64,000 nucleotides of DNA from Apodemus sylvaticus (taxonomy: Eukaryota; Chordata; Mammalia; Rodentia; Muridae), in assembly GCF_947179515.1 (NCBI RefSeq), contig NC_067492.1:9557347-9621346 (forward strand). The letters run 5' to 3'. The position numbers and the translations under genes were made by a program. Shown in pieces: positions 1-10,834 of the stretch (its first letter is position 1; the number at the start of each line of letters is the position of its first letter). The notes beneath the pieces are model-generated. The model worked only from the letters and a program-made list of their open reading frames with translations. It was not told the DNA's origin and did not search any database.

Positions 1-682
1 TTCAAACAAAAACTGCAATCATGGGAAATGGGTGTATACCAGGTGAGCTGGGCCACTTCCCAGTCCTTGAAGACTCTCTGGTCACAGCAGCAATAGAAAC
101 GAAAAGTGACAAAATGAAAAACAGGGAAGAGCAGAAAGTCTGACTATGTGGGAGGTGCCAACATGGCCAGTGTGGGAGCGCGCTCTAAGCGATGGATGCA
201 CAAGGCCAAAAAGCCACAGTCGTGGGGTGGCGAGAGGGCTCAGCAGCAAGGGTGCTTGCCACCAAGACTGATGACCAGAGTTCCATGACAAAGTTTGGAA
301 AAATGCATCAGTGGTTCAAAGCGTGGACTCTGTGAGTTCAAGGCCACCCTGGTCTACAGATCAAGTCTGGCCTGCCTCTGCCTCTAGAGTACTGTTATTA
401 AAGGTGTGCACCACAACCACCCAGCTTTTGCTTTTGTTTGTTTTTGGAGGCTTTGAATGTCTCCTGACTTTCTCTAGGTTAGCATAGGCTACCAAGGGAG
501 TTCCAGACCAGCCAGAGTTACTGAGAAACCCTAAAACAAACAAACTGATAAGTTTTTTTTCCTCCATTTACAGAAATGATCCAATTCAAGCCAGATTAAT
601 TATATTAAATGCAGGTGTATTGGAAAGCTGCTCTCAAACCAAGTTCATTGGCCCCAAGAACCAAGATCAGAAAAGTCTCCAT

Positions 683-858
683 AGCCAGGTGTGGTGGTGC
701 AAGCCTTTATTTAATCCCAGCACTTGGGAGGCAGAGGCAGGTGGATTTCAGAGTTCGAGGCCAGCCTGGTCTACAGAGTGAGTTCCAGGATGGCCAGAGC
801 TACACAGAGAAACAGAAACCCTGTCTCAAAAAACAAAACAAAAAAAAAAAAAAAAAAA
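683..858 (+). mobile_element. B1 SINE
   Basis: Sense B1 (AGCCAGGTGTGGTGGTG start, ATCCCAGCACTTGGGAGG core, A-rich tail). Confidence 0.9.
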
Positions 859-1155
859 GGAAAGCCACCATGGAGGCTAGGGATGAGGGTGGGGAGGAAG
901 GCAGGGTTCATGAATAGAGAGGAGAGAGGGAGAGACCAAAATGTCTGGATTTATTAGGGAAGTGCCTCTGGGAGAAGGGCTGGGGTGGAAAGTTCAGGGT
1001 TGAAAGCAGGTTGGGATTGAGGGGTGCTAGGGGAACCTGGAGACCAGATCTGCTTTTGATAGGTAAAAGATGCACCTCGGTCCCTCCCTTGTCCCAGGGT
1101 CTGAAACCAAACGCAGAACAAATAAATAAATACATAAGCATCACATGTTTTCATT
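859..1155. other. unique intergenic DNA, no gene seen
   Basis: Short open frames only, with no domain or splice evidence. Confidence 0.5.
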
Positions 1156-1338
1156 ATTTATGCTCCCTACACGAGTAAATGCCCTCAAAGTCCAGAAGAG
1201 ACGAAGAGGGTATTGGGTTCCTGGGAGGGGAGTTATCCATGGTCGTGAGCCTCCTTCGAGGGTCCTGGATACTAATCTCAGGTCCTCTGAAAGAGCAGCA
1301 AATGCTCTTAACTGCTGAGCCAGCTCTCCAGCCCCCTC
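1156..1338 (-). mobile_element. B3/B2-type SINE, diverged
   Basis: Antisense tRNA-derived SINE ending in the complement of GGGGGCTGGAGAGCTGGCTC. Confidence 0.75.
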
Positions 1339-2032
1339 CCCCCCAACACTTTTCATTTTTAATACCAAAAACAGAAATGGATATAACTAACAAAGCCAAA
1401 AGCATTTTAGAGCTTGTCTGGGTTGTCTATGTGAGCGTGTCCATGTGTTCTGTAGCTAGAGAGAGGAGACACAAGCTCAGTGCCTCTGGCTACACTAGGT
1501 AAACTTTCTGCTATCAGCTCCATCTGTAGCCCTGAGGCTCCAGTTATAATCCTGGAAAGAGCCTTTAATCTCAACATTCCAGAAGACAAGTGCAACTCCG
1601 GGATTTGGAGGCCAGCCTTATCTACAGAGTCAATTCCAGGTCAAGATCCCTTTACTGGCCTAAGGCTATGTCCCTCAAGGGCTTAGCCCTTACCCTACCC
1701 AAGGGCTACAGGGTGGTGGCTGCTTCTCTCCTGACCTTTCTATTATTCTGGGGTCACACTTGCTCTGAGGTGGTTCCATGGTCTGCGTGCATTTTACTTG
1801 TGAATTTCCTGCTCTTGCACAGAAGTCACGCTCCCAGAAGCCTGCTACATAATCTTGTGTCCCAGATGTCCCCTCTGTGCCTAGGACAGCTCCAGGTGCG
1901 TGGAAGGATCTCAGTGAACATTTGTTGAATGAATGGATGACCTTACTGAGTTGAAGTGGACACTGCTGTTTTCCACACGCTCTGGGGCATGCTCTGTGCT
2001 TCTCAGATTATGATTTTGAAAACCATTTGCTG

Positions 2033-2290
2033 GGCTTGGGGAGATACCTCAGCTTGTCAATGTGCTTTCTGTCTATGTCTGGTGACCCGAATTTGGATCC
2101 TCAGAACTCACGTGTGAGTGAGAGCCAATGGCTCAGGTGTGTAATGCAAGCCCTCCTATGACAGGATAGGAAGCGAAGACGGGGAAAGCCCCCTGGAATC
2201 TTGTTGGCCAGCTAGCCAGGGAGATTGGAAAATGAGATTATTACAAATTCAGGAGACTAGTGAAAAATAAGTTTCCTGCGCCATTCACCA
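2033..2290 (+). mobile_element. diverged B3-type SINE
   Basis: GGGCTTGGGGAGATACCTCAG head followed by GGATCCTCAGAACTCA, an old tRNA-derived SINE. Confidence 0.5.
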
Positions 2291-2351
2291 GGAAGGGGCA
2301 TCAGCATACAGAAGAGGTAAAAATGGTGGCCTGGTATTTAAAGATTTCTCC

Positions 2352-2578
2352 CCCAACCAGGACCAGAAAGATGGCTCCCTGTAAGCACTGGCAGCTCTTG
2401 CAGAGAACCCAACATCAATTCCCAGGACCCAAATGGTGACTTAGAATCTTCTCTAACTCCAGTCCCACAAGATCTGACACTCTCTCCTGACCTCTGTGAG
2501 CACTGAATGCCTCTGATATATAGACATACATGCCAACACTCATACACAATAAGTAAAATAATAAAAAAATAAGTAAAG
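2352..2578 (+). mobile_element. B3 SINE
   Basis: Recognisable B3 body (AGATGGCTCC, CAATTCCCAGGACCC) with an AATAAGTAAAATAAT tail. Confidence 0.65.
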
Positions 2579-2775
2579 ACCGTGGATCATGATAAACTCC
2601 GGCCCTCTCCTCCCACAGGCGGAACATTTGCCTCCTCCTCAAATTCTTCCTCTCCCGGGTTTTAGAAGTCTTATCCAACGCATAGTTTAAGGCTTAAGGC
2701 TTTCTTAAGGCTCAGTCAGATAAGAAAACTTTTTTTTTGGCAGGTGGTGGGGAGGTTCTTTTGAGAGAAAGTGTG

Positions 2776-3357
2776 GTGGTTTGAATAGGTATGATCCTCA
2801 TATACTCATGTATTTGAATGCTTGGCCCTTAGAGAATGGCACGATTAGGAGGTTTGGCCGTGTCAGGATAGGTGCAGCCTTGTCAGAGGGAATATGTCTT
2901 AATAGAAACAAGCTTTGAGGTCATATATGCTCAAGTTACGTCCAGTGACAGTCCCTTTCTGCTGTCTGTGGACCATGACATAGAACTCTCAGCTCTTTTC
3001 CCAGTACCCTGCCTGCCTGTTCTCTGCCATGTTTTTCAATATGAGGATTATGGACTAATCTTCTAAAACTGTAAGCCAGCCCCAATTAAATGTTTTCCTT
3101 TGCCGGGCAGCGGTAGTGCACGACTGTAATCCCAGCACTCTGGGAGGCAGAGACAGGCAGATTTCTGAATTCGAGGCCAGCCTGGTCTACAGAGTGAGTT
3201 CCAGGACAGCCAGGGCTATACAGAGAAACCCTGTCTCAAAAAAAAAAAGTTTTCCTTTATAAGAGTTGCCGTGGTCACGGTGTCTCTGCACAGCAATGGA
3301 AATTCTAACTGAGACATAAGTTGGTACCAGGGACTGGGGTATTGCTGTGCTCTGCCT
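2776..3357 (+). mobile_element. medium-length rodent interspersed repeat (family A), interrupted by B1
   Basis: Starts GTGGTTTGAATAGG, contains GTAAGCCAGCCCCAATTAA and ends near ATTCTAACTGAGACA. The same sequence recurs at 5115, 17109, 32555, 33535, 47727, 58455 and 59822. I believe this type is catalogued as a non-autonomous hAT-like rodent repeat (URR1-like), but the name is from memory. Confidence 0.7.
3102..3248 (+). mobile_element. B1 SINE inside family A repeat
   Basis: GCCGGGCAGCGG start and A tail. Flanked by target-site duplication GTTTTCCTTT, confirming insertion into the older repeat. Confidence 0.9.
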
Positions 3358-3524
3358 GAAGTTGTTTTGTTTGGATGAATGTGGAGTTTGGGACTCTGCA
3401 ACAGGAAATCAGTGGAATGCTTTAAGTACTGTTTAATAGGTCATCCTAGAGCAAGGACTTAAGGGAGTGGAGACCCTAGGTAAGATCCCACCCAGCTAAG
3501 CTTCCACTCGGGTAAAGGAATTAA

Positions 3525-3640
3525 AGAAAAGTCATAGTACACGCCTTTAATGGCAGCTCTCCCAAGACCGAGGCGTCGGAACTGAGTTCAAAGCCACCCT
3601 GGTCTACAGAGCAAATTCCAGAATAGCTAAGCTGTGGTGA
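3525..3640 (+). mobile_element. degenerate B1
   Basis: CACGCCTTTAATGGCAGC ... CACCCTGGTCTACAGAGC. Confidence 0.55.
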
Positions 3641-3707
3641 AGGATTGTGAAGAATAGCTAAACTATGGTGAAGGAAACCGTCAAAATCAGAAAATTGGGG
3701 AAGATGT

Positions 3708-4450
3708 TGAAAGAATAGTAAATACAGCCTAACTCCAGCCTTCTAAGGAGCCTCAAACACCTCACATTCTAGAACCTGCCCTTTGTTCAGAGCTAGGCAA
3801 AAATGCCTTGAATAGGAGATCCTAGCCCCACAAGGTAACTGGAAATGAGCTAAGCTTATCTTGCTTCTGTAAACTGCTTACACCATTTCCCCTATCCAGG
3901 AGTTCATGCAGCGATAGACTCCAAGAAAATAGGAAATTAATTGGTCCACTGAGTGTGGGCTCCAATAATTTAAACTGATTGGCCTAAAAACTAAGGAGTG
4001 GCCGGGCAGTGGTGGCACACACCTTTAATCCCAGCACTTGGGAGGCAGAGGCAGGTGGATTTCTGAGTTCGAGGCCAGCCTGGTCTACAAAGTGAGTTCA
4101 GGACAGCCAGGGCTAACACAGAGAAACCCTGTCTCGGAAAACCAAAAAAAAAAAAAAAAAAATTATGGAGTGGTACAAATCAATTGGCTTGCATTTCTCG
4201 GGCTCTCCATGCTAAGAAATGATTGGTTTGTGATTCGAGTTTTTTGTTGTAAACTTTTAAAAGCTGTCCCAATTCGGCAATCAGAGTCCACAGTCCTCTA
4301 CCCCTGTGTGGTATACGGCTGTGGAACCCAGAATTCTGGAATAAAGAAATTCTCATGTTATTGCATCGAGACCGTTTCTCTCGAGTGATTTGGGTGTCGC
4401 CTTCCAAGGCGTGGGGTGCTGGGGCACCCTCAGTTTTTGGGGGTCTTACA
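3708..4450 (+). mobile_element. solo LTR, class I ERV-like, with internal B1
   Basis: Begins TGAAAGAATAG and ends GGGGGTCTTACA, with TG/CA ends and a perfect 4-bp target-site duplication ATGT (3704-3707 and 4451-4454). It contains CCAAT-like ATTGG motifs, a TTTTAAAAG TATA-like box, and GGAATAAAG as poly(A) signal before a gammaretrovirus-like U5 end. No coding region flanks it, so it is a solo LTR. A second copy with the same ends lies at 18795-19412. About 570 bp remain after removing the B1. The family name is not asserted. Confidence 0.85.
4001..4162 (+). mobile_element. B1 SINE inserted in the LTR
   Basis: GCCGGGCAGTGG start, A18 tail; the flanking GGAGTG is repeated on both sides and is single in the 18.8-kb LTR copy. 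Confidence 0.9.
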
Positions 4451-4592
4451 ATGTTATTGAACAGGGGGGGGGTTGCCCAGCTGGTTTCCTGTCTTGCTTT
4501 GGTCCAATATTTTCTCACTGTGCTTTCTTACCTACATTCTGGAATAGGAATATATATCCTGGGCTCATTGTGTTTTGGAAGTATGTGATATA

Positions 4593-4923
4593 TTTTTTTA
4601 AAGATTTATTTATTATTTATCTTATGTATATGAGTACACTGTAGTTCTGATGGTTGTGAGCCATGCGGTTGCTGGGAATTTGAATTCAGGACCTCTGCTC
4701 ACTCTAATCGGCCCCTCTCTGGTCTAAAGACTTATTTATTATTATAAGTACACTGTACCTGTCTTCAGATACACCAGAAGAGGGCGTCAGAAGAGGGCGT
4801 CAGAAGAGGGCGTCAGGTCTCATTACGGATGGTTGTGAGCCACCATGTGGTTGCTGGGATTTGAACTCAGGACCTCTGGAAGAGCAGTCAGTGCTCTTAA
4901 CCACTGAGCCATCTCTCCAGCCC
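4593..4923 (-). mobile_element. dimeric B2 SINE with triple CTCF-like motif
   Basis: On the minus strand this is a full-length B2 joined to a second B2 lacking its tRNA-like head and an internal segment. The same fused structure occurs at 26941-27242 and 28384-28682. In this copy the 13-bp AGAAGAGGGCGTC is present three times in tandem (4776-4814, plus-strand reading). Confidence 0.85.
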
Positions 4924-5114
4924 ATGATATGTTTTTTTAATTTTGATTTTATAGGGGGTTACAGTGAAGAGATTGCATGCATCTCAAAAGAGACTTTGAA
5001 TTTAGACTTTAAATATTGTTGAGGCTGTGATAGATTATGGGGACTTTTGGAGTTGGACTAAATGCGGTTTTGCATTATGTTCTGGCTACAAGTCTGTGTG
5101 GGCCACAGAGCAGA

Positions 5115-5483
5115 ACCTTGTGGTTTGAATAGGTAAGGCCCGCATAGACTCCCATATTTGACTGCTTGGCCTATTAGGAGATGTGGCCTTGTTGGAGAAA
5201 GTATGTCATTGGGGATGGGCTTTGAGGTCACAGAAGCCCAAGCTATGCCCAGAAGGAGACTGTGTCTTAATGCCGGCTTGCACTAGGAGACAGTCCCCTT
5301 CTGCTGCCTGTGGCTCGAGACGGAGAACTCTCAGGTCCTTTTCCAGTATCATGTCTGCCTGGACGAAGATAATGGACTGGAACTCTGAACTGTAAGGCAG
5401 CCTCAATGAAGTTTTTTGTTTTTTTTTTTTTTTATTAGATTTGTCATAGTCATCGTGTCTCTTCCCAGCACGGCAAACACTAA
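5115..5483 (+). mobile_element. family A rodent repeat
   Basis: TTGTGGTTTGAATAGG ... ATAATGGACTGGAACTCTGAACTGTAAG ... CACTAAGACAC, homologous to 2776-3357. Confidence 0.7.
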
Positions 5484-5488
5484 GACAC

Positions 5489-5620
5489 AGGCTCCTACTA
5501 TATATCTCTGGCTGTTCTGGAACGCACTCGGTAGACCAGGCTGGCCTTGAGCTTACAGACATCCACTTGCCTCTGCCTCCCCAAGGCTGGGATTGAAGGT
5601 ATGCACTGCCACTGCCTGGA
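5489..5620 (-). mobile_element. B1 SINE, diverged
   Basis: Antisense B1 body with GTAGACCAGGCTGGCCTTGA. Confidence 0.8.
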
Positions 5621-5640
5621 TTAGAGGAAAACTTTTTTTT

Positions 5641-5676
5641 GTAAAGGAACTAGGAACTGGGGCATCCAGCCTTGAG

Positions 5677-5716
<40 letters not shown>

Positions 5717-5887
5717 TTCTCTCTCTCTTGTTTATTTTATTTATATGAATCCACAGTCCCTGTCTTCAGACATACCAGATGAGGACATTACTGATGGTTG
5801 TGAACCTCCAAGGGTTGCTGGGAATTGAACTCAGGACCTCTGGAAGAACAGTCAGTGCTCTTAACCACTGAGTCATCTCTCCAGCCC
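5641..5887 (-). mobile_element. B2 SINE with apparent 3' transduced tail
   Basis: On the minus strand, a B2 (5729-5887) is followed by a GA-rich tract and about 40 bp of unrelated sequence ending in an A run. The whole block is bracketed by a 19-bp direct repeat TAGAGGAAAACTTTTTTTT (5622-5640 and 5888-5906, plus strand). The non-SINE part therefore probably moved with the B2. Confidence 0.7.
5678..5730. repeat. (CT)n microsatellite
   Basis: CT-rich run with occasional T insertions, part of the tail of the B2 unit. Confidence 0.9.
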
Positions 5888-5902
5888 TAGAGGAAAACTT
5901 TT

Positions 5903-6049
5903 TTTTTTTTTCCGAGACAGGGTTTCCCTGTCTAGCCCTGGCTGTCCTGGAACTCACTCTGTAGACCAGGCTGGCCTCGACCTCAGAAATCAGCCTGCCT
6001 CTGCCTCACAAGTGCTGGGATTAAAGGCGTGTGCCACCACCGCCAGGCT
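5903..6049 (-). mobile_element. B1 SINE
   Basis: Antisense B1 inserted in the right-hand direct repeat of the B2 unit; GAGGAAAACTT on both sides. Confidence 0.9.
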
Positions 6050-6713
6050 GAGGAAAACTTTTAACCTTCTAACTCTTAGAACTCTGAAACAAGCTGGCAC
6101 TCGGAGAGAGGAGCATAGTGTCTCTTGCTTCTCTGTAACTCGGTATCCCATGCTGAATGTGGACAGCAGCAATTTGTCTCTTACAGGAGTATGGAACAAG
6201 AATTCAGTCTGTCATCATTTTGGAGACTGGAAGTACAAAATCCTCTCTCTAGAGCTTTGGAGAACATCTGGTGCACTCTCTGGTATTAATAACAACATAC
6301 CTGAGACAGGTCTAAGGCTGAGGTCTGGGAACCAACACCTTGGTGGGTCCTGAGGCCTGGTGCCATCAGGAAGGGGCAGTGTGCCAGCTTGGGTGTCTCT
6401 TCCTCTTCCTATAAAGCGACCAGTTTCCAGACTCACCTCCACATACCCTCGGTGAAGGAGTTGGGGATTGTTTTCCCTTCTCAAGAAAACAAGTCACATC
6501 AGATGTTAGCAACGGGAAGCCCATGATTCATCTTTCTTCCAGTTTCCAGGTCATGTGCAATCCTTCCAAGGTCACGGTAGGCCTTGGTGTGCCTTATCCT
6601 GTCACCCCAACCTCTGTGGCTGCTGCCCCAGGACTTCTTCCTGTTTGGCTGAGTCTGTACTCAGTGAACACGGTGCATTTCCGATCCAGAGTGGAGTCCA
6701 GCCTCAGGCTGCC

Positions 6714-6717
<4 letters not shown>
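6050..6717. other. unique intergenic DNA, no gene seen
   Basis: No SINE, splice or domain evidence. Confidence 0.5.

Positions 6718-6768
<51 letters not shown>
6718..6768. repeat. (CA)25 microsatellite
   Basis: Uninterrupted CA dinucleotide run. Confidence 0.98.
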
Positions 6769-6772
<4 letters not shown>

Positions 6773-7144
6773 TTTGAAATGTGTGCTAGCTTTTGTTTTC
6801 CTTTGCTGAGAGGAGTGTCTCTTGATCCTTCTGCCTCAGCTTCCTAAAACATTTTGTTTTTAAACGTTGATGTAGAGCTCCATTCAGTTACCTGCCCCAA
6901 GAGGTGTGACGGGGCAGATGAAGGTGTTAGTTTGTGTCTGGTGTCTGGACTGTGTGTTTCTTGGCATCTTATTCAAAGGACTGAAGAAGCCCATAGATTG
7001 CAAAAGATTATCCAAAGGCAAAGGCCAGGGGTCAGATGCAAGAGAGCAGCAGGACCTTAAGGAATCGTATTCCAGGGTCATTGCATGGTCTAAACATTTT
7101 AATAGAATTATCATACTTCTAAAAAAAAATAAAATTAGGGGGGA

Positions 7145-7340
7145 GGGAGCTGGAGAGATGGCTCAGTGGTTAAGAGCACTGACTGTTCTTCCAGAGGTCC
7201 TGAGTTCAATTCCCAGCAACCACATGGTGGCTCACAACCATTCATAAAGGGATCTGATGCCCTCTTCTGGTGTGTGTGAGGACAGTGACAGTATACTCAC
7301 ATACACATATGTAATAAATAGAACAAATCTTTAAAAAAAA
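7145..7340 (+). mobile_element. B2 SINE
   Basis: GGAGCTGGAGAGATGGCTC head, CCCTCTTCTGGTGTG body, A-rich tail. Confidence 0.95.
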
Positions 7341-7356
7341 TTTAAATGGGAGTAGG

Positions 7357-7532
7357 GAGGGTCTGGAGATATGACTCATTGGTTATGAGCACTTGTCCTT
7401 GCAGAGGAACCCAATCCCAGCGCCCACATGGTGGCTCACAACTGTCTCTCTGTCTCTCGCTCCAATTCCAGGGTGTCTGATACCCTATGGAGGCACCAGG
7501 TGTGCATGTGATGCAAAGACATGCAAGCAAAA
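7357..7532 (+). mobile_element. B3 SINE
   Basis: GGGTCTGGAGATATGACTCA head and CACATGGTGGCTCACAAC. Confidence 0.75.
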
Positions 7533-8010
7533 TGCTTTATGCCACACCGACCCCAGTAGAATCTGTGTGACAAGTTCCACAGACTGAGGCATTAGACTTC
7601 AAAAGAAGGAGGCCTCCTGGAACCGGTTGTGGAACTCTCGGCTGGAGAAAACATATTGAGCCGTAGTTCTCATGATAACTTTTCTGCTTTGTTTTCTGTC
7701 CGTCCTTTTCTTAGTTTACAGGTTCCTGGTAGCCCAGGCCATGATCTTAAGCAAGAATAATGGGTGTGAAGCCATCCCTCGAAATGGGGGTCACTAATGT
7801 GACCTTATCTCCAGAGAAACCAACGCTTTACTTTTTAAATCATGTACAAAATTATTATGATAGATTAAAAACTTTCCCATCTCAAAAAATAGAAAAAATA
7901 TTATGATAGATAAAATTTTTATTTCCAATAAAATTTCATATGGCTACACGTGTGTCATTGGAGGTGGGTTTTGGTATATGGTAAAGAAAGCCTTAATTAG
8001 AAAGAATGAA
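7533..8010. other. unique AT-rich intergenic DNA
   Basis: Nothing recognisable beyond short AT-rich repeats. Confidence 0.5.
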
Positions 8011-8013
8011 AAT

Positions 8014-8160
8014 AGCCGGGCGGTGACGCACGCCTGTAATCCCAGCACTCTGGGAGGTGAGGCAGGCAAATTTCTGAGTTCGAGGCCAGCCTGGTCTACA
8101 AGAGTGAGTTCCAGGACAGCCGGGGCTATACAGAGAACCCTGTCTCGGAAAAAAAAAAAA
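8014..8160 (+). mobile_element. B1 SINE
   Basis: GCCGGGCGGTGACGC start and A tail. Confidence 0.92.
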
Positions 8161-8283
8161 ACCAAATCCAAAAAAAAAAAAAAGTTAAAAAAAAGAAAGA
8201 ATTAAAATAGTTTAAATATGTGTTGGAGATTTATAAAAAAAAAAAAAACAGGCATTAGATGTTAAATAATAACTGACCATATG

Positions 8284-8323
8284 GGGCTGGAAAGTTAGCT
8301 CAGCAGTTAAGAACACTGACCAT
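8284..8323 (+). mobile_element. B2 head fragment
   Basis: GGGGCTGGAAAGTTAGCTCA, only about 40 bp of the tRNA-like head. Confidence 0.6.
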
Positions 8324-8554
8324 AAAGACTTATTAACCTGTTCTTGGGAATATGCCACTAGCCTTGGATGACTGCCCTATTGAATACATTCTTTTAGAAT
8401 TGTTATATTTTGGTGATTTATATTATTAATAATGATGTTACCTGTTCTGTTTTGTGATTCACTGAACGTGTAGATTCAGAGTTGTAATTTTTTATTTTAC
8501 TGTGCCAAATGATTTTTGTTGGTATTAGTGATTGTTTTGCTGGATATGGTTTCT

Positions 8555-8730
8555 TCTCCGCTCCCCCCCACACCTGTTCCCCACCCCCCACCCCCCACCC
8601 CCCCACCCCCGAGACAGGGTTTCTCTGTGTGTAGCCCTGGCTGTCCTGGCACTCACTTGGTAGACCCGGCTGGCCTTGAACTCAGAAATCTGCCTACCTC
8701 TGCCTCCCAGAGTGCTGGGATTACAGGCGA
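8555..8730 (-). mobile_element. B1 SINE with G-rich instead of A-rich tail
   Basis: Antisense, 5'-truncated B1 bounded by a perfect 16-bp target-site duplication GCTGGATATGGTTTCT (8539-8554 and 8731-8746). On the minus strand its tail is a run of G5-7 blocks separated by T (8579-8610). Confidence 0.88.
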
Positions 8731-8978
8731 GCTGGATATGGTTTCTAAGAGTTGTTATGTTTGGTTTTTAATGTATAAAATTCCCTGCTTGAGAGCTGCA
8801 AAATACACTCAAATTCAAACTCGCTCTGTGTTTCTATTTGTCATGGCCCAATCCTTACCCATCTTGATGGACTTCAAGGACTCACATCCCAGGGATACCC
8901 CCCCCCCCAGCCTAGGGTGGTCTGTGGCAACTTTACACATAAAATAATTCTAAAAAGCTATTTTAAATTATTGTGATA

Positions 8979-9136
8979 GGCTGGGCAGTGATGGCGCATG
9001 CCTTTAATCCTAGCCCTTGGGAGGCAGAGGCAGGAGGATTTCTGAGTTCGAGGTCAGCCTGGTCTACAGAGTGAGTTTCAGGGACAGCCAGGGCTACACA
9101 GAGAATCCCTGTCTCAAAAAAAAACACCAAAAAAAA
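8979..9136 (+). mobile_element. B1 SINE
   Basis: GGCTGGGCAGTGATGG start, A-rich tail. Confidence 0.92.
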
Positions 9137-9139
9137 ATT

Positions 9140-9290
9140 GTAATATATGTGTATGTGTGGTATATGTGTTTATATGTATGTATATGTGTATGTGGCATAT
9201 ATGTATGTGTGGTATATATGTGTGTATATGTGTACGTGTGTATGTGAATGTGGGGTATGTGTATATGCGTGTATATGCATGTGTGCATGT
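9140..9290. repeat. degenerate (TG/TATG)n microsatellite
   Basis: Alternating TG, TATG and TATATG units. Long open frames here are repeat artefacts. Confidence 0.9.
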
Positions 9291-9294
9291 GTTT

Positions 9295-9500
9295 TTAATT
9301 TTATTCCTTTATTTTACGTATATGGATACTTTGCCTGTACATAAGTGTACCATGTTAGTGCCCACATCAGAAGAGAGCATCAGTTCCCTGAACCTGGAGC
9401 TACAGAAGGCTGTGAGCCACTATGTGGGTGCTGGAAATTCAATCCAGGTCCTCTGTAAGAGCAGGCAGGTCTCAACCACTGAGCCTCTCCAGCACCCCCA
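9295..9500 (-). mobile_element. B3 SINE
   Basis: Antisense; ATTTTATTCCTTTATTTTACG end and GAGCCTCTCCAGCACCCCC head complement. Confidence 0.75.
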
Positions 9501-9537
9501 GAGGAGCATATAACGGTCCACATGCAAAGAGAAGTAG

Positions 9538-9710
9538 CAGGCTGGAGAGATGGCTCAGCAGTTAAGAGCACTGACTGCTCTTCTGAAGGTCCTGAGTTCA
9601 ACTCCTAGCAACCACATGGTGGCTCACAACCATCCATAATGAGATCTGACGCCTTCTTCTGGAGCTGTCTGAAGACAGCCACAGTGTACTTACAATAAAT
9701 AAATAAATCC

Positions 9711-9747
<37 letters not shown>
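9538..9747 (+). mobile_element. B2 SINE with (AG)n tail
   Basis: GCAGGCTGGAGAGATGGCTC head; the tail after AAATCC TTAAA expands into a pure AG run at 9715-9747. Confidence 0.95.
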
Positions 9748-9750
<3 letters not shown>

Positions 9751-10029
9751 TGAGGTCAGCTGTAAGTGCCTGCTGGTGCATGCCTGTCCACCCCTACGTA
9801 GACTAGAAGCTTAGAGTAGAAAATTATTAACAGTCAGGCTTACCTAATGCAGACATGACCAGGTCACGTGCCTGGGAAGCTTCAAAACACACAGGGTGTA
9901 CAAGGCAGGGATGAGCCCACGAGGGCTTTGCGAGACACAGACAAGCTTAAGTGGTGTTGGCATGTCCCTGATGACTCAGTCAGTGAAGGAAAGGGACCTG
10001 CACTCAGCCATAAAAACTATTTTCTGAAA

Positions 10030-10281
10030 AGGATAGATAGACAGCTCAGTGGTTAAGAGCACCGGAAGCTCTCACAGAGGAGCCACGTTTGGTTCCCTAC
10101 ACCCTGGTGATACCTCATAACCATCTGTTAACTCTAGTTCTAGGGGACCTGATGCCCTCTTCTGGTCTCTTTGGTGCATGAGGTGCACTGACATACATGC
10201 ATGTAAGACATTCAAACATATCAGACAAGTAAACTTATAAATAAATAAATAAATAACTTATTAATTAATTAATTAATTAAA
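10030..10281 (+). mobile_element. B3 SINE
   Basis: GACAGCTCAGTGGTTAAGAG head, CTGATGCCCTCTTCTGG body, AAAT/TTAA-rich tail. Confidence 0.8.
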
Positions 10282-10308
10282 ACCACCTCTTTTCTGTCTT
10301 CAGTCAGC

Positions 10309-10530
10309 ATGCCTCCTGTTTGTTGGGGTTGGCATCCAACACTGCGGGAGGGTAAAATCAGCTGCCACAGCTTCATGCCTGGAGTTGCTTGGATTTGTTA
10401 TGAGTGGGGGGATCTTGTCTCCTTAGTGGGGGCTTCCTTTCATGGGTTTCAGGAGGAGTTGCTGCTTACAAAGGAGTGTCATCCTGCAGTTCTGTTTAGA
10501 TTGACAAGTGTGGATTATATACGCTATTAG
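10309..10530. other. unique intergenic DNA
   Basis: A 73-codon open frame is present without start, splice or domain support. Confidence 0.4.
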
Positions 10531-10650
10531 TTAACTGGGCAGGTCCCTGCCTGTAATACTCGATCGTGCATAGGCACAGGATGGTAAATTGGGCTTTTGT
10601 TGTTGTTGTTGTTCACCTAAAAGTTCACTCAGAGCATAAGAATACATGTG

Positions 10651-10810
10651 GGAGCAGCCAGTGAGATAGTTCTGTGGGTAAAGGATCCTGACTCCAACTT
10701 TGATGACCTGATATCCACGTGTGTGCTCCATATGTGTGCCGTGGCATGCACCCAGCCCAACTCCCTCCACACACACACCAACATCTGTATGCATATAATG
10801 AATAGATTAA
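10651..10810 (+). mobile_element. diverged B3/B4-type SINE
   Basis: GGAGCAGCCAGTGAGATAG head and GTGGCATGCACCCA body. Confidence 0.5.
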
Positions 10811-10834
10811 CATGTATGTCTTTTTTCTGGTTTT

